NCBI GenBank assembly: GCA_020847545.1 | Contig: JADLBV010000026.1 | Span: forward strand, 1-64,000 | DNA: 64,000 bases | Source of the DNA: Phycisphaerales bacterium | Lineage (GTDB): Bacteria; Planctomycetota; Phycisphaerae; Tepidisphaerales; Tepidisphaeraceae | Direction: 5' to 3' | In this document: positions 42,636 to 51,432 of the stretch, piece after piece | How positions within the stretch are numbered: the stretch's first letter is position 1 | How the letters are laid out: the number at the start of each line of letters is the position of its first letter | Notes under the pieces: generated by a model | The model's database searches: none | Told to the model about the DNA's origin: nothing | Seen by the model: only the letters and a program-made list of their open reading frames with translations | Position numbers and translations under genes: made by a program

Positions 42636-43763
42636 ATGCCATCAACAGAGATTTCGACCAAATTACGGAAACTGGGTGATTTTCTGGATCGGCATCGGTT
42701 GGAGGGGGTGATCCTGCAAAACCGCAACAATTTCGCATGGATCACCGGGGGGCAAAACAACATGATTCCGAACAATTCCTCGGCCGGCGTGGCGGCGGTC
42801 TTCGCGACGGCCGACTCGCGGGTTTGCCTGGCAAATAATATCGAATCGGTACGGTTTGCTCAGGAGGAATTGAAGGGGAGGGGTATCGAGGTGGTGGATT
42901 ACCCCTGGTATGACCTGCAGGCGGCGGGCAAACGGATACGGGAAATCATCGGCGGCCGGCGGGTGGCGGCCGATGTGGGGCATGTGGGAGAGTTTGCACA
43001 ACTGGGGCCGCAATTGCAGGCGTTGCCGGAAGATTTTCGGGAATTGCGTTGGTCGTTGACGCCGGAAGAAATCGAACGATACCGCGAAGGAGGAGCGCGG
43101 GCATCAAGGGCGATGGAATTGGCCTGTCATCAGGTTCAGCACGGAATGAGCGAGCATGAGATCGCGGGATTGCTGGACCATGAGGTGAGGCGAACCGGAT
43201 GCACGCCGGTGGTGACGTTGGTGGCGGCCGATGGACGAATTGAGCGGTATCGTCATCCGATCCCGACAGACCAGCGCGTGGAGGGGTATGTCATGCTGGT
43301 GTCTTGCGCTGAATTTGGCGGGTTGATCTCCAATCTGACGCGGTTTGTGAGTTTCAGGCAGCTCAGCGCGGAACTGCGACACAAACAACAGGCGGTGGTG
43401 AATGTCGATCTGGCGGTGAATGCGCAAACCCGTCCGGGCCGGACCCTGGGGCAGGTTTTTGCTGATTTGCAAAAGGCGTACGCAGACAATGGGCATCCGG
43501 ACCAATGGCGGCATCATCATCAGGGTGGATCGACCGGATATGCCGGCCGGGAGGAATTTGCCCGCCCGGCCAGCGATGTTGTCGTGCGGGACAATCAGGC
43601 GTTCGCGTGGAATCCATCGATCACGGGGGTTAAATCGGAAGATACGATGGTCTGTACGCCGAAGGGGTTTGAATTTTTAACCCGGCCATCGGACGATTGG
43701 CCGATGTTGACGGCGCGGTTTGGCGATCTGGAGATGGACCGGCCCGATATTTTGGTGCGATAA
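42636..43763 (+). CDS. M24 (pita-bread) family protein with altered metal site
   Basis: 375 residues: an N-terminal creatinase/prolidase-like domain (about 1-145, LEGVILQNRNNFAWITGG) and a C-terminal pita-bread fold. The metal ligands are not kept. The usual DxGAxxxGYxSDxTR strand pair reads VSCAEFGGLISNLTRFV, with Ser and Asn at the Asp positions. The first EPG-type ligand is replaced (AWNPSITGVKSEDTM). The His region (HHHQGGSTGY) and a late Glu remain. It may be a creatinase-like metal-free hydrolase or a non-catalytic relative. GGAGC precedes the ATG. Its neighbour downstream is a branched-chain amino-acid importer. Confidence 0.8.
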   Translation: MPSTEISTKLRKLGDFLDRHRLEGVILQNRNNFAWITGGQNNMIPNNSSAGVAAVFATADSRVCLANNIESVRFAQEELKGRGIEVVDYPWYDLQAAGKRIREIIGGRRVAADVGHVGEFAQLGPQLQALPEDFRELRWSLTPEEIERYREGGARASRAMELACHQVQHGMSEHEIAGLLDHEVRRTGCTPVVTLVAADGRIERYRHPIPTDQRVEGYVMLVSCAEFGGLISNLTRFVSFRQLSAELRHKQQAVVNVDLAVNAQTRPGRTLGQVFADLQKAYADNGHPDQWRHHHQGGSTGYAGREEFARPASDVVVRDNQAFAWNPSITGVKSEDTMVCTPKGFEFLTRPSDDWPMLTARFGDLEMDRPDILVR

Positions 43764-43841
43764 AGTCACCTCATCAGGTTGCGACAGCGTCGGGTTGAAG
43801 CTACATTTCGCGCAAGATTTTGACCTCTCCGGGAGCATGAA

Positions 43842-44993
43842 ATGAAACGCATCGCCTTCATCGTTTTATTGGTTTTAGCGTTTGGCCTGACGCCAATGGC
43901 GTGCAAGCAAAAAAGCGGCCAGCGGGACAATTCGACCGGCGACATACTGATCGGCGAATATGGCTCGATGACCGGCCCAACCGCGACGTTTGGGCAAAGT
44001 TCACACGAAGGGTTGATGCTGGCGATTGAACAGATCAACGCCGAGGGTGGCGTGCTGGGGCGGAAGATCAAGATCATCTCCGAGGACGATCAATCCAAGG
44101 CGGATGAGGCGGTCAACGCGGTGCAAAAGCTGATCAACCGCGACGGCGTGGTGGCGATCATCGGCGAGGTGGCCTCCAAGCGCAGCCTGGCGGCCGGCTC
44201 GGTCTGCCAGAAATACAAAATCCCGATGCTCTCGCCCGCCAGCACCAACCCTGAAGTGACCAAGACCGGCGATTACATCTTCCGCACCTGTTTCACGGAT
44301 GATTTTCAGGGCAAGGTGAACGGCCAATTCGCACTTCGACGCGGCTGGAAAAACGTGGCGATTTTGACGGATGTGAACAACGATTACAGCAAGGGATTGG
44401 CGCACTTTTTCCGCGAGGTGTATGGCAAATCGGGCAACATCGTGGCCGATGAGAGCTATCGCGAGGGGGACAAGGATTTCAAGGCGCAACTGACGAAGAT
44501 CAAGGGGACCAACCCGGACGCGGTCTTTTTGCCGGGGTATTACACGGATGTGGGGCTGATTTTGCGGCAGGCGCGGGTGCTGGGTTTGAATGTCCCCTTT
44601 TTTGGCGGCGATGGGTGGGACAGCCCCGACACGCTGACGTTGGGGGATGTGGTGAATGGGTGTTTTTATTCCAACCATTATTCACCCGAAGACCCCCGAC
44701 CCGAGGTGCAGGCTTTTTTGAAGGCCTATCAGGCCAAATACAACAAAACCCCCGATGCGATGGCGACGCTGGGATATGATGCGGCGAGGGTGATGGCGGA
44801 TGCGATCAAACGGGCGGGCAAGGCCGACCCCAAGGCCATTCGCGACGCATTGGCCCAGACCAGGGATTTTGCCGGCGCCAGCGGCATCATCACCATCGAC
44901 GCCGAACGCAATGCCAAAAAACCCGCGGTCATCCTGGAAATCCGCGACGGCAAAACGCACCTGGTAGACACGATACTCGATACTGGAACCTAG
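43842..44993 (+). CDS. livK: Branched-chain amino-acid ABC transporter binding protein (lipoprotein)
   Basis: 383 residues. Lipoprotein signal with lipobox TPMAC (C21). The mature protein has the LivJ/K fold: GEYGSMTGPTATFGQSSHEG, INAEGGVLGRKIKIISEDDQ, EVASKRSLAAGSVCQKYKIPM and the hinge-side LTKIKGTNPDAVFLPGYYTD. It captures hydrophobic amino acids or related small molecules outside the cell and delivers them to LivHM. First gene of the importer, separated from livH by an inverted repeat. Confidence 0.9.
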   Translation: MKRIAFIVLLVLAFGLTPMACKQKSGQRDNSTGDILIGEYGSMTGPTATFGQSSHEGLMLAIEQINAEGGVLGRKIKIISEDDQSKADEAVNAVQKLINRDGVVAIIGEVASKRSLAAGSVCQKYKIPMLSPASTNPEVTKTGDYIFRTCFTDDFQGKVNGQFALRRGWKNVAILTDVNNDYSKGLAHFFREVYGKSGNIVADESYREGDKDFKAQLTKIKGTNPDAVFLPGYYTDVGLILRQARVLGLNVPFFGGDGWDSPDTLTLGDVVNGCFYSNHYSPEDPRPEVQAFLKAYQAKYNKTPDAMATLGYDAARVMADAIKRAGKADPKAIRDALAQTRDFAGASGIITIDAERNAKKPAVILEIRDGKTHLVDTILDTGT

Positions 44994-45065
44994 AAACTGG
45001 AAACTGGAAACTGGAAGTAATGTATGCCTACCTCTAGTTTCGAGTTTCCAGTCTCCAGTTTCTAG
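44990..45065. repeat. Inverted repeat between livK and livH
   Basis: Left arm 44990-45017 is made of CTGGAAA units (CTAGAAACTGGAAACTGGAA, then ACTGGAAG). Right arm 45034-45065 is complementary with about 3 differences over 28 nt. The left end overlaps the last bases of livK. It could form a hairpin that sets the livK:livHMGF expression ratio, as seen in many binding-protein operons, or be an interspersed repeat. Confidence 0.7.
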
Positions 45066-45068
45066 CCC

Positions 45069-45989
45069 ATGGACCAACTGATTCAGCAATTGATCAACGG
45101 CCTTTCGGTGGGCGCGACCTATGCCCTGATCGCGCTGGGTTACACCATGGTCTATGGCATTTTGCGGCTGATCAATTTTGCGCATGGTGAAGTGTACATG
45201 GTCGGGGCGGTCAGTTCGTATTATCTGGCCGAATGGTCGATGGGGTGGACGCATTCATTGTGGGTCTCTTTGCCGATCGTTGTGGTCGGATCAATGGTCA
45301 CCTGTGCGATATTGGGGTTTTTGATTGAGTTTCTGGCGTATCGGCCGCTGCGCGACCGGCCGCGACTGGTGGTGTTGATCTCGGCCATCGGGGTGTCGCT
45401 GCTGTTGCAGAATCTGGCGCAGTTTCAGGCGATTTTCGGACCGACGCCCAAGCGGTTTCCGGAATTGATCCAAAGCACGCCCGTATTATACAACGCCGCC
45501 CATACCATCGTTTTGACGAACCTGGATATTTTGAGCCTGGGGTTGTCGTTGGGGTTGATGGTCATCATGACCTGGGTGGTGTTGGGGACCAAAACCGGGC
45601 TGGCGTTGCGGGCGGTGTCGTTTCGGTTTGACATCTCTATGCTGATGGGGATCAACACGGGGAAGATCATCTCCTTCACCTTCATGTTCGGCTCGGCATT
45701 GGCTGCGGTGGCGGGGACAATTGATGCGATTCGGTACGATGTGCGGCCATTGATGGGCTTGATGCCGGGATTGAAGGCGTTCGTGGCGGCGGTTTTGGGG
45801 GGCATCGGATCGATCCCCGGCGCGGTGGTGGGAGGGTTGTTGATGGGGTTGTCGGAGACGCTGGTTAAAGGGTATTTGCCCAGCGCCTATACGGGATATG
45901 CGGATGCGGTGGCGTTTGTGGTGTTGATTGTGATTCTGCTGGTGCGGCCGACGGGATTGTTTGGCCGGGTGGCGCCGGAGAAGGTCTGA
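45069..45989 (+). CDS. livH: Branched-chain amino-acid ABC transporter permease LivH
   Basis: 306 residues, about eight transmembrane helices. LivH-type start MDQLIQQLINGLSVGATYALIALGYTMVYGILRLINFAHGE; the segment IGVSLLLQNLAQFQ and the C-terminal RPTGLFGR are also typical. Inner-membrane half of the pore. The upstream repeat leaves it 75 nt from livK. Confidence 0.94.
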   Translation: MDQLIQQLINGLSVGATYALIALGYTMVYGILRLINFAHGEVYMVGAVSSYYLAEWSMGWTHSLWVSLPIVVVGSMVTCAILGFLIEFLAYRPLRDRPRLVVLISAIGVSLLLQNLAQFQAIFGPTPKRFPELIQSTPVLYNAAHTIVLTNLDILSLGLSLGLMVIMTWVVLGTKTGLALRAVSFRFDISMLMGINTGKIISFTFMFGSALAAVAGTIDAIRYDVRPLMGLMPGLKAFVAAVLGGIGSIPGAVVGGLLMGLSETLVKGYLPSAYTGYADAVAFVVLIVILLVRPTGLFGRVAPEKV

Positions 45990-46004
45990 TCGAGGCGGAT
46001 TGGG

Positions 46005-47054
46005 ATGAATGTGAATATGACACCATTTCGCCGATTGCCGACATTGCCGGTGTGGGTGATCAATTCGGCGTTGACGGCCATTCTGGTGGGGCTTTGGCCG
46101 TTGGGGCGGGCGCTGGAACAAAATCTCAATCCGTATTACCTGCAAATTCTGATTCTGGTCGGGATCAACATCATGCTGGCGGTGAGTTTGAATCTGGTGA
46201 ATGGGATCACCGGACAGTTTTCGTTGGGACACGCGGGGTTTATGGCGGTGGGCGCCTATACGGCCGGCGTGTTGTTGAGGCATTACCAGCCGGAAGGAGG
46301 GGCCATTGTGCCGGCCATGCTGGGGGTGCTGATTCTCGGTGGATTGCTGGCGGCGGCGGCGGGGTTGATCGTGGGGATTCCGACATTGCGGTTGCAGGGG
46401 GATTACCTGGCCATCGCGACGCTGGGGTTTGGTGAGATCATCAACGTGGTCATCATCAACACCGAATCGGTGGGCCCGTTTTATGTCGGTGGGTCGGCCG
46501 GTTTGCATGGGATTCCGATCTATGCCAATTTTTTCTGGACGTTTGGAGCGGCGTTGTTTTGTGTCGTTTGTGTCTGGCGGCTGGCCTATTCCAACAAGGG
46601 AAAGGCGTTCGCGGCCATTCGCGAGGATGAGATCGCGGCCGGGGCGATGGGGGTCAATACAACCTATTACAAGGTGGCGGCGTTTGTGATCGGGGCGTTT
46701 TTTGCCGGGGTGGCCGGGGGCGTTTCGGCGACATGGTTCGGCAATCTCGACCCCGAATCGTTCCGGTTCATGCGATCCATCGAAATCGTGGCGATGGTGG
46801 TGTTGGGGGGGAGCGGATCGATCACCGGGGCGATTGTGGCGGCAATTTTGCTGACGTGGCTTCCTGAACAATTGCGGGCGGTGCAGGAATGGCGGCTGGT
46901 GATTTACGCGCTGGTGCTGATTTTGATGATGATTTTCCGGCCGGCCGGGCTGCTGGGCAATCGCGAACTGTGGCCGGTACCGGGAAGACGAAAGCCCGCG
47001 CCGCCGGCGACGAGCGACCCGGATTCGCGTCAGCGGATGATGGCCGAGGGATGA
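46005..47054 (+). CDS. livM: Branched-chain amino-acid ABC transporter permease LivM
   Basis: 349 residues. Family blocks: ILVGINIMLAVSLNLVNGITGQFSLGHAGFMAVGAY, TLRLQGDYLAIATLGFGEII, AIREDEIAAGAMGVNTTYYK, and FRPAGLLG near the end. It pairs with LivH. It starts 15 nt after livH. Confidence 0.94.
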   Translation: MNVNMTPFRRLPTLPVWVINSALTAILVGLWPLGRALEQNLNPYYLQILILVGINIMLAVSLNLVNGITGQFSLGHAGFMAVGAYTAGVLLRHYQPEGGAIVPAMLGVLILGGLLAAAAGLIVGIPTLRLQGDYLAIATLGFGEIINVVIINTESVGPFYVGGSAGLHGIPIYANFFWTFGAALFCVVCVWRLAYSNKGKAFAAIREDEIAAGAMGVNTTYYKVAAFVIGAFFAGVAGGVSATWFGNLDPESFRFMRSIEIVAMVVLGGSGSITGAIVAAILLTWLPEQLRAVQEWRLVIYALVLILMMIFRPAGLLGNRELWPVPGRRKPAPPATSDPDSRQRMMAEG

Positions 47055-47068
47055 AATTGACATAGACG

Positions 47069-47833
47069 ATGGCGCTGCTTGAGATTTCCAATTTGTCGGT
47101 GGTGTTTGGCGGATTGAAGGCGCTGTGCGATTTTGATTTGTCGCTGGAACAGGGGGAACTGGTGGGGTTGATCGGCCCCAACGGAGCGGGCAAGACCACG
47201 ACTTTCAACATCGTCACGGGGGTGTATCGCCCCGCCGCCGGCGGTGTGCGGCTGGGGGGGCGGTCGATTGCGGGATTGAATCCGTACCAGATCAACCACC
47301 GTGGGATCGCGCGGACATTCCAGAATATCCGGTTGTTTGCCGGCATGAGCGTGCTGGACAATGTGCTGGTGGGATTTAATCAGTCATTGCGCCATGGATT
47401 TGTCGGCACGGTGTTGCGCACGCCCCGCCACCAGCGCGAAGACAAGCGCAATCAGGATCGGGCGATGGAGTTGCTGGCCAAATTGGGATTGGACGACCGG
47501 GCGATGGAGACGGCCCACAACCTGCCCTATGGCGACCAACGACGACTGGAAATCGCGCGGGCGCTGGCGACCAATCCCAAAATCCTGCTGCTGGATGAGC
47601 CGGCGGCGGGGATGAACCCACAGGAAAAGATCGAACTGGCCGCCATGATCGAGATGATCCGCACGCAGTTTCGGGTGGGGATCTGGCTGATCGAACATGA
47701 TATGAAACTGGTGATGTCGATTTGCCAGCGAATCACGGTGCTGGATCATGGGCAAACCATCGCGGTCGGCACACCTGATCAGGTGCGGGCCGATCCGCGC
47801 GTCTGCGAGGCGTATCTTGGAGAGCCGACATGA
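47069..47833 (+). CDS. livG: Branched-chain amino-acid ABC transporter ATPase LivG
   Basis: 254 residues. Walker A GPNGAGKTT (about 37-45), family-specific GIARTFQNIRLFAGMSVLDNVLVG, signature-like LPYGDQRRLEIARAL and Walker B ILLLDEPAAGMNP. ATPase subunit on the cytoplasmic side. Overlaps livF by 4 nt. Confidence 0.95.
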   Translation: MALLEISNLSVVFGGLKALCDFDLSLEQGELVGLIGPNGAGKTTTFNIVTGVYRPAAGGVRLGGRSIAGLNPYQINHRGIARTFQNIRLFAGMSVLDNVLVGFNQSLRHGFVGTVLRTPRHQREDKRNQDRAMELLAKLGLDDRAMETAHNLPYGDQRRLEIARALATNPKILLLDEPAAGMNPQEKIELAAMIEMIRTQFRVGIWLIEHDMKLVMSICQRITVLDHGQTIAVGTPDQVRADPRVCEAYLGEPT

Positions 47834-48558
47834 GCCAGACGCCGACCACGCTATTGTCGGTGGATCATCTGTCGGTTGCCTATGGGGCGATTCGCGCCTT
47901 GCGCGATGTGTCGCTGCGGATTCAGGCCGGCGAGATCGTGACACTGATCGGTTCCAACGGCGCGGGAAAGACGACACTGCTGCGGACGATTTCCGGCCTG
48001 TTGCGGCCGACCGATGGGACGATCCGGTGCAATGGGGACGATCTTCACACGCTGGCCCCGCATCGAATCGTGCGCAAGGGCATTTGTCATGTGCCCGAAG
48101 GGAGGCAAATTTTTGCCAATTTGAGTGTTCGCGAAAACCTGATCTTAGGTGCTTATTCATTGCCGCACGACAAGGCCGCACAGAAATCGGCAATGGAGCG
48201 GGTGTATGAGTTTTTTCCGATTCTGGCCGAACGAAGACACCAGAATGCCGGCACGCTCTCCGGCGGCGAGCAGCAGATGCTCGCCATCGGGCGGGCGCTG
48301 ATGGGCAAACCAAAACTGTTGCTGCTGGATGAGCCTTCGCTGGGTCTGGCGCCGTTGATCGTCCGCAAGATTTTTCAGATCATTCGTGAGATCAATGCGC
48401 AGGGGACGACCATTTTTTTGGTCGAACAAAACGCCCACATGGCGCTGATCACCGCGCATCGCGGATATGTTCTGCAATCGGGAGAAGTGCAACTCTCCGG
48501 CTCGGCGGCCCAATTGCTGGATGATCCGCAAGTCAAACAAGCCTATCTGGGCGGATGA
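47830..48558 (+). CDS. livF: Branched-chain amino-acid ABC transporter ATPase LivF
   Basis: 242 residues. Walker A GSNGAGKTT, GICHVPEGRQIFANLSVRENL (LivF hallmark), signature LSGGEQQMLAIGRAL, Walker B LLLLDEPSLGLAP, and the H-loop region TIFLVEQNAHMAL. Ends 25 nt from the convergent E2-like gene of the ubiquitin-like operon. Confidence 0.95.
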   Translation: MSQTPTTLLSVDHLSVAYGAIRALRDVSLRIQAGEIVTLIGSNGAGKTTLLRTISGLLRPTDGTIRCNGDDLHTLAPHRIVRKGICHVPEGRQIFANLSVRENLILGAYSLPHDKAAQKSAMERVYEFFPILAERRHQNAGTLSGGEQQMLAIGRALMGKPKLLLLDEPSLGLAPLIVRKIFQIIREINAQGTTIFLVEQNAHMALITAHRGYVLQSGEVQLSGSAAQLLDDPQVKQAYLGG

Positions 48559-48583
48559 TGGCGGGCATCGGCATTGACGTGAA

Positions 48584-49201
48584 TCATAATGAGGGTGGGT
48601 GCAAATTGGCAGGGTCGATGGGCAATTCGGCCGTGTGAAGATCGGCCCACATGGCGGCCTCCCCATCGAGCGGGCTGCGGATGTTGTATGCCTGATAGGC
48701 GATCATCTCGCCGATGCGGATGACCAGGTCCACCAGCCGTTCGCCGGCGGTCCAGTGATCGCCCACGCAGATGGTGGCCGGGTCGATGTTGGGATGAAAA
48801 ATGGGGGTGAGCATCCGGCATTTGGGGGCTAGTCGCGGGTAATCGGCGGTCAATTGAATTTCCACCTCGTGGCGGTCGCGCCGGGCCGGTTTGCCATCCG
48901 TGGCGCGATCAAGCCCCCAGACACGATACGCGATGCGATACAGATCGGGTGGATCGCCTTGGGTGTGGATGATTTTGATCGCGGGAAAATCCGCAAACGC
49001 ATGGGCGATCTGCTGGGCGTCGGCCGTCAAACGACGATATCGTACGCCGGGCTTGGCGACGGGCGCTGGATCAGATACAGATTTTGTGGCCGTGGGGACG
49101 GTGATTGTGGCCCCGCAACCTTTGCACTTGGCGGATCGCCCGGCATAGGCATCGGGGACGCTGAAAGATTTACCGCAACCTGTACAAGCAAACTCAATCA
49201 T
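48584..49201 (-). CDS. E2-like (UBC-fold) conjugating enzyme with N-terminal zinc ribbon
   Basis: 205 residues from ATG 49201. Residues 1-35 are a zinc ribbon (C6, C9, C26, C29). Residues about 55-190 read as a UBC fold. YPRLAPKCRMLTPIFHPNI (121-139) contains the HPN triad (H136-P137-N138). ICVGDHW follows with C145 at the thioester-cysteine position, seven residues after the HPN asparagine as in eukaryotic E2s, then the helix LVDLVIRIGEMIAYQAYN. It would accept a ubiquitin-like protein from the E1 and transfer it to targets. Last gene of the minus-strand operon, 21 nt after the FHA/RING gene. No ribosome site is visible, so translation may depend on the upstream genes. Confidence 0.85.
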   Translation of the reverse strand: MIEFACTGCGKSFSVPDAYAGRSAKCKGCGATITVPTATKSVSDPAPVAKPGVRYRRLTADAQQIAHAFADFPAIKIIHTQGDPPDLYRIAYRVWGLDRATDGKPARRDRHEVEIQLTADYPRLAPKCRMLTPIFHPNIDPATICVGDHWTAGERLVDLVIRIGEMIAYQAYNIRSPLDGEAAMWADLHTAELPIDPANLHPPSL

Positions 49202-49222
49202 AAATAACGATTTCAACAGTAT

Positions 49223-50158
49223 TTACCGCATCGACCACAATGGACGGCGCAGCCAGAACGAATAAGAAAACACGATCCCCGCCGCCAAGCCAACCAATGA
49301 GACCAGCAACGCGCCGGCCGCCAGTTTTCGATGTTGGCGCGTGCGAACGAGATATATTCCGTCAATCAAGCTCGTGACCAGCGCGGTCAGGCCAAATGTG
49401 AACATCCCCAGCACGGCGGCGAATAGACTCGATGCCAGCAACAACAAAGGCCAATGGTGTTGCGCGTTGGTGGGCGCATCATCCTCGACGGCTTGTGATA
49501 TGGGCGCTGTATCTTCCGGCCCACCCAATATGTCCACCTGATCGCATCCATAGGCCGCACATCCCCGGTTTTCGGCCCAGCAATCCGCATGATAAATATG
49601 TTTGCAGGATGGACAGGAGGTGGTTTTTTCACCGGACAAAATGACGCACTGACAAATACTGCAAGCGGCTTGGCCGGCCGATGCGACCACGGGTTTGGGT
49701 TGTATGACGGATTGTGGAATCCGCACCGATCTCCCGCAATGCAGGCATCTTCCCTTTGATCTGGCGTGATTGGGGCTGACCCACAACGGCGCGCCACACT
49801 CGCAATTGAAGAGCGTACCGGCAGACTCGGCCGAATCTTTACGATCCAGTGTCAACATCCCTTCGGGCAATTGGTCGCTGAGATGGAAGGTGATCCGCGT
49901 CGGGCCGATTTCGATCTGATCCCCATCGGCCAGTGGTTGTCGGCCGGTGGCTGATTTTCCATTCAGTTTGACACCAGTGCGCGAAGAATTATCGGCGACA
50001 TAAAACCGATCCTTGTCGCCATCAAACCACGCATGGATTCGCGACACCGCGACATCGTTGATGATGATGTCATTGGTCAACCGCCGACCCACCAGCAACC
50101 GGCCTTCCAACCGGCAGCCAACCTGACCATCGTGTTGTTGAATGATGAGCGTCGGCAT
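49223..50158 (-). CDS. FHA + zinc ribbon + RING-like + membrane protein (candidate E3)
   Basis: 311 residues from ATG 50158. FHA domain at 1-95 (GRRLTNDIIINDVAVSRIHA with S39, R40, H42; then NSSRTGVKLNG). Zinc ribbon C119/C121/C138/C141. A binuclear treble-clef RING-like domain has C166, C169, C182, C185, H190, C193, C200 and C205 (spacing Cx2C-x12-Cx2C-x4-Hx2C-x6-Cx4C), close to the prokaryotic RING family. Two transmembrane helices follow near 236-262 and 280-302. In a ubiquitin-like pathway such a protein would hold an E2 and a phosphorylated partner at the membrane. It follows the polytopic FHA gene with a 5-nt gap. Confidence 0.82.
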   Translation of the reverse strand: MPTLIIQQHDGQVGCRLEGRLLVGRRLTNDIIINDVAVSRIHAWFDGDKDRFYVADNSSRTGVKLNGKSATGRQPLADGDQIEIGPTRITFHLSDQLPEGMLTLDRKDSAESAGTLFNCECGAPLWVSPNHARSKGRCLHCGRSVRIPQSVIQPKPVVASAGQAACSICQCVILSGEKTTSCPSCKHIYHADCWAENRGCAAYGCDQVDILGGPEDTAPISQAVEDDAPTNAQHHWPLLLLASSLFAAVLGMFTFGLTALVTSLIDGIYLVRTRQHRKLAAGALLVSLVGLAAGIVFSYSFWLRRPLWSMR

Positions 50159-50163
50159 GATCT

Positions 50164-51432
50164 TCAACCAGCGGCCGCGGCCTTTGGTTTTTCCTGGAAT
50201 GTGAAGGTGGTGGCGCCGATCTGGATGCGGTCGTTGTTGCGCAGCCGTGTCCGCTGGACCGGCCGGCCATTGATCAGCGTCTGTCCGCCCAGCGGCAAAT
50301 CCTCGATCTCATACCCGCCGGGAACAATGTGGACGGCCGCATGACGACGCCCCACCTGCGGGTCTTTGAACAGATAAATCGCGCATTGAAGCGATGATCC
50401 GATGTAAGTTGGATTGCGATAAAGGACAAACTGTTTTCCGGCGATCAGCCCGGCGCTGACCTTCAACCAGCCGGATTTGACGACATTTTCGATCAATCCC
50501 GTGCCGAATCCCGCGATCGCGCCGATCATCACCACCCCCACCAGCCGCGACAAATGGGCATTGCCGGTATTGACGGCGATGAACTCATATAGCACGCCAC
50601 CCACCACTCCGCCGACCAACCCGCCCACCATGCCGACGAAAAATTTTCGCCCGTTTCGCATCACCAGCCCCGGCGCGATGCTCAAAAACAATCCCAACAC
50701 CGCCCACGACCCCGCGCGGGCCAATATTTGTCTGGTTTGGGTGGCGATGGCCGGATCCCCTTCGATGTATCGAAACACCCGATCCACACAAAACGCCGCC
50801 GCGATGCCGCCGGCCAGCCCCAAAATCGCCCCCACCGATCCATTGATAATCGCGGCCTGCGCGTTGCGCTGAACCATCGCCTCGGCCATCGCCAGACACA
50901 TGGCGATCATCATCCCGGCGATGGAATAAAACAGAACATTGGCGACAAATTCATCCCATTCCTCACCCGCGGCCACTTGTGCCCGGCGTTGCCCCTTTTC
51001 AATTTCCGACAATGAACGATTGGCCTCAATCGCGTAATACGGATTGTTTTGAGCGACGCGGTCAATCTGCAAGATCGCCGCATCCGCCTGAGATTCGGTT
51101 AGCCGGCCGTCGTTGCGGTCCTGTAGAATCTGCCGACGTGCGTCGATCCATTCGCGCGCCTCGGTGCGGGCGTTTGGCCTAAAATGCAACACCTCGCCGC
51201 ACGCCCACCCCAACATCCCACCCAACAGACCAAACAACGTCATGTAGACCAGCGTGTTGTACCAAAGACCCGCCGATGCACGGGCCGGCTGAGGATGGTC
51301 CGCCACCGGCAGCATCTGCAATTCCTGGCTGGCACCGGCCAATGCCTCCTGCTGGCGCAATTTCTCATCGATACGCGGGTTGTTGATCTCATCCCACGAA
51401 ATGGTCATGGGTTGGTCATTAGAACTTAACAT
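50164..51432 (-). CDS. Polytopic membrane protein with C-terminal FHA domain
   Basis: 422 residues from ATG 51432, overlapping the JAB gene end by 7 nt; the frame continues to 51504. An N-terminal cytoplasmic part (1-56) is followed by a helix at about 57-83, a long charged helical loop (85-160), and then about five hydrophobic glycine-rich helices (165-185, 195-215, 240-258, 264-285, 296-315). The FHA domain is at about 333-415 (YIGSSLQCAIYLFKDPQVGRRHAAVHIV, INGRPVQRTRLRNNDRIQIG) and binds phosphothreonine. Likely scaffold bringing the conjugation machinery to phosphorylated proteins at the membrane. Inferred from context. Confidence 0.8.
   Translation of the reverse strand: MLSSNDQPMTISWDEINNPRIDEKLRQQEALAGASQELQMLPVADHPQPARASAGLWYNTLVYMTLFGLLGGMLGWACGEVLHFRPNARTEAREWIDARRQILQDRNDGRLTESQADAAILQIDRVAQNNPYYAIEANRSLSEIEKGQRRAQVAAGEEWDEFVANVLFYSIAGMMIAMCLAMAEAMVQRNAQAAIINGSVGAILGLAGGIAAAFCVDRVFRYIEGDPAIATQTRQILARAGSWAVLGLFLSIAPGLVMRNGRKFFVGMVGGLVGGVVGGVLYEFIAVNTGNAHLSRLVGVVMIGAIAGFGTGLIENVVKSGWLKVSAGLIAGKQFVLYRNPTYIGSSLQCAIYLFKDPQVGRRHAAVHIVPGGYEIEDLPLGGQTLINGRPVQRTRLRNNDRIQIGATTFTFQEKPKAAAAG

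Noticed and set aside
45486-47063. 525-codon minus-strand frame
   Set aside because: Antisense of livH/livM; Arg/His/Gln-rich composition typical of a shadow of G-rich coding DNA.
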